From: Calidifontibacter indicus
Lineage (GTDB): Bacteria; Actinomycetota; Actinomycetes; Actinomycetales; Dermatophilaceae
Direction of reading: 5' to 3'
NCBI RefSeq assembly: GCF_003386865.1
Contig: NZ_QTUA01000001.1
Coordinates: forward strand, 3,224,001-3,288,000
Length of the DNA: 64,000 nucleotides
Below the pieces are notes generated by a model. It saw only the letters and a program-made list of their open reading frames with translations. It searched no databases and had not been told where the DNA came from. The translations under genes were made by a program, and so were the position numbers. Below, piece after piece: positions 62,196 to 64,000 of this stretch (position 1 is the first letter of the stretch; each line of letters opens with the position of its first letter).

Positions 62196-64000
62196 CGAAG
62201 CACCGTGTGCAACATCTGACTGAGCTGCGGGTCGATGACAGCTACGCGGTCGGCCTGCGCCTTGTCGATGACGAACAATCGGACGAAGGCAGGCGACGTG
62301 CCCAGTGGGAGCTCGAACACCGTGGCTGCCTTCCCCGCCGCGAGAGACACCAGTTCGGCCCCCAGGTGTGCACCGTCGCCGGGGAAGAGCGGTAAGCGCC
62401 GGTCGTTGGCCACCAAGGCGACGTGCACCTGCGGAAGGTCCGCGTCCGAACGCAGGAGCACCTGCAGGCGATCCGCCGGGGCGGTGGGCGTCACCGGCGC
62501 TCCGTCTGCTCTGGCGGGACGAACGTGGTAGCGCAGCCGGACCAGGCCGGGATAGTCGACGGTCGCCGGCGCGGACCGTATCGCACGACCTCCGTCGTAG
62601 ATGACCCCGACGAGATGCAGGGTGCAGCCGATAGCGGGGAGGTTCGTGAGGAGAAGTCCGCCGAGCCGCAGATAGGTGTCCGGGCTGTCGATCGTGGCGA
62701 TGATGTCGCGGGCGCTGGTTTCGTCGAATGCCGTCTGGTTGCGTGAGCCCGAATGGACTTCGACCATGCTGACCCCACGCGGCCAGTCGAACGTCAGGAT
62801 CTGGCTGTCGACTCGCTCACTGAGTTGAACGTGGCGCGGAGGCGCAGGGCGAACCTGGGACACCGACGGACCGACCCGCAATTGACGGTCGCCAACGACG
62901 TGCACAGCAGTGAAATAGCAGCGCACCCAGTCCTGGTCGACGTGGCACTCCTTGAGCACGACCCGCTCGCCTTCGGTCACGGTGAACTTCGGCAGCCGGT
63001 TGGCGCTGGTCAGCCCATTGCGCTCGAGTGCTTCCCTGCTCAGCACTCCGTCACCGAGCCCTGGCGGTACCGGTTCATCGGTGAGATAAACCTCGACCTC
63101 ACCGAAGTCGGGCGGCACCCACGCCAGATCCCACGTGCCCGGTGTGTCCTGATTGCCGGAAACGTGCAGCTGCACGGGCTGCGGTGCGGCGTCGACGCGA
63201 ACGGTGGCTGAGGCGTATGACTCCGAGGTACGCGGTTGCCCGTTCGGCAACACGACCTCGCTGTAAACGGCATAGGTGAGATCTGTTGCTCGAGGAGGCC
63301 GACGATCGGTGAACGCACTGTCGGCGACCGACAGATCGGAAGGCACATGCGAGGGATTGCTCGTGATGCGTTCGCCAGGTTCGAACCGGACCACGCGAAG
63401 CTTCGTCCCGGGCGCCGCCGTCACCGTGCCGACCACGGTGTCCGCCGGAGTCACCCTCAGCTCGAGATCGGAGACCGGCCAGAGGATCTCGCCTTGGGCA
63501 ACAACCCTCCCCTGCGCACCGCGGGCGGACTGTTCGTCGCTGCCGAGGTTGGCCCACACCGTGAGGTAGCTGACTGCGCCACGCGCGCCCAAGTGCTCCG
63601 TCGACACCTCCGTCTGCGTCGTGACACCCACGAGACTCCCGTCCTCGGGGGCGACCCGGACCCATCCGTCTGGCGACTCCACGACCCGATACACGACCAC
63701 CTCGGATGCCCCATCGGACGTCCCTGGCCACCGCAGCCGCGTCCGACCGCCCTCGACCGAGCACTCAAGGCCGGGAAGGACAACGTCGTCCGAGACGATC
63801 TGCGAGTAGTCGGTCGGCGCAAACCAACCGTCGCCGATCCATGGACCCTCGACCGACCCGTCGTCTGAGCCGCCGACCGACCCTTCGTGAAGAGCGGGCG
63901 CTGCCGCCGCAACCCCAGCCCCCACACCCGACCCGCCGGCGTCTGTCGCCGTGAGAACCTTCGAAATGGCGTCGGCGTACTGCTCCACCACCACCGCAGC
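62192..64000 (-). CDS. Multi-domain beta-sandwich (FN3-like) protein, 5' end outside window
   Basis: At least 602 codons are visible, and the frame is still open at 64000, so the start lies outside. After an Ala/Gly-rich linker come several fibronectin-III-like units (LECSVEGGRTRLRWPGTSDG, LHVSGNQDTPGTWDLAWVPP, VQLSERVDSQILTFDWPRGV), and a C-terminal domain ends QLSQMLHTVLR. Such repeats suggest binding to protein or carbohydrate surfaces; no catalytic motif is seen. It is the first visible gene of the GAP1-vWA-GTPase-TerD operon. Confidence 0.7.
   Translation of the reverse strand, partial: AAVVVEQYADAISKVLTATDAGGSGVGAGVAAAAPALHEGSVGGSDDGSVEGPWIGDGWFAPTDYSQIVSDDVVLPGLECSVEGGRTRLRWPGTSDGASEVVVYRVVESPDGWVRVAPEDGSLVGVTTQTEVSTEHLGARGAVSYLTVWANLGSDEQSARGAQGRVVAQGEILWPVSDLELRVTPADTVVGTVTAAPGTKLRVVRFEPGERITSNPSHVPSDLSVADSAFTDRRPPRATDLTYAVYSEVVLPNGQPRTSESYASATVRVDAAPQPVQLHVSGNQDTPGTWDLAWVPPDFGEVEVYLTDEPVPPGLGDGVLSREALERNGLTSANRLPKFTVTEGERVVLKECHVDQDWVRCYFTAVHVVGDRQLRVGPSVSQVRPAPPRHVQLSERVDSQILTFDWPRGVSMVEVHSGSRNQTAFDETSARDIIATIDSPDTYLRLGGLLLTNLPAIGCTLHLVGVIYDGGRAIRSAPATVDYPGLVRLRYHVRPARADGAPVTPTAPADRLQVLLRSDADLPQVHVALVANDRRLPLFPGDGAHLGAELVSLAAGKAATVFELPLGTSPAFVRLFVIDKAQADRVAVIDPQLSQMLHTVLR

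Noticed and set aside
63365-63385. tRNA-like ggttcgaacc string
   Set aside because: It lies in coding sequence, with no acceptor or anticodon stem around it.

Overview
The window is high-GC DNA from a Gram-positive actinobacterium. Evidence includes the infA-rpmJ-rpsM-rpsK-rpsD-rpoA-rplQ block without secY or adk beside it, class II fructose bisphosphatase (glpX) next to a DUF4245 gene, frequent GTG starts, Tat and lipobox signals, and a class F sortase. A Micrococcales member, perhaps Dermacoccaceae, fits best, but this is inferred from gene content and not from a tree. No rRNA, tRNA, CRISPR array or insertion sequence was found.

0-11 kb: a formate-tetrahydrofolate ligase gene broken by two frameshifts, a divergent pair of acyl-CoA dehydrogenases, a universal stress protein, a DsbA/FrnE-like oxidoreductase, a VanY-type D,D-carboxypeptidase coupled to a PPK2, an AhpD-like protein diverging from an ABM monooxygenase, a Tat-exported surface protein and a MaoC dehydratase. 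11.2-13.3 kb: a decaying toxin-antitoxin patch. It holds VapBC with a substituted catalytic Asp, an intact HigA beside a HigB stump, a frameshifted kinase and a 42-residue resolvase-like ORF. 13.3-30 kb: ychF, a DUF389 membrane protein, a class F sortase with a likely substrate, an MFS transporter, rmuC, a ThrE-type exporter, ispH, xseAB, glpX, a PfkB kinase, and a cobalt/nickel ECF transporter (cbiMNQO) behind a perfect 25-bp dyad. 30-41 kb: a trehalose/sugar ABC importer (lpqY-sugABC order), class I fumarase, carbonic anhydrase, an SCO6745-like protein, a MOSC protein, glmM and an ArsR regulator.

41-53.5 kb: ribosomal genes (rplM-rpsI, truA, and the infA-rplQ block), separated by about 6 kb of accessory genes between truA and rplQ. 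These are a decayed MFS gene, an M1 lipoprotein peptidase, a TetR/epimerase divergon and a PknB-like kinase. 53.6-64 kb: the most interesting region. A tightly overlapping operon encodes a beta-sandwich protein (running off the window), a GTPase-associated (GAP1-like) protein, a vWA protein, a zinc-ribbon TRAFAC-type GTPase and a TerD-like protein. Facing it is a second terD, and beyond that three uncharacterised membrane or lipoprotein genes, one with the same kind of N-terminal zinc ribbon. This looks like a TerD/GTPase stress or conflict system.

A second theme is a set of intergenic elements made of short words repeated in alternating orientation (8.1, 21.7, 24.7, 37.1, 38.9, 41.1, 44.4, 46.0 and 49.5 kb). 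The elements at 38.9 and 49.5 kb share a homologous repeat of about 47 bp.
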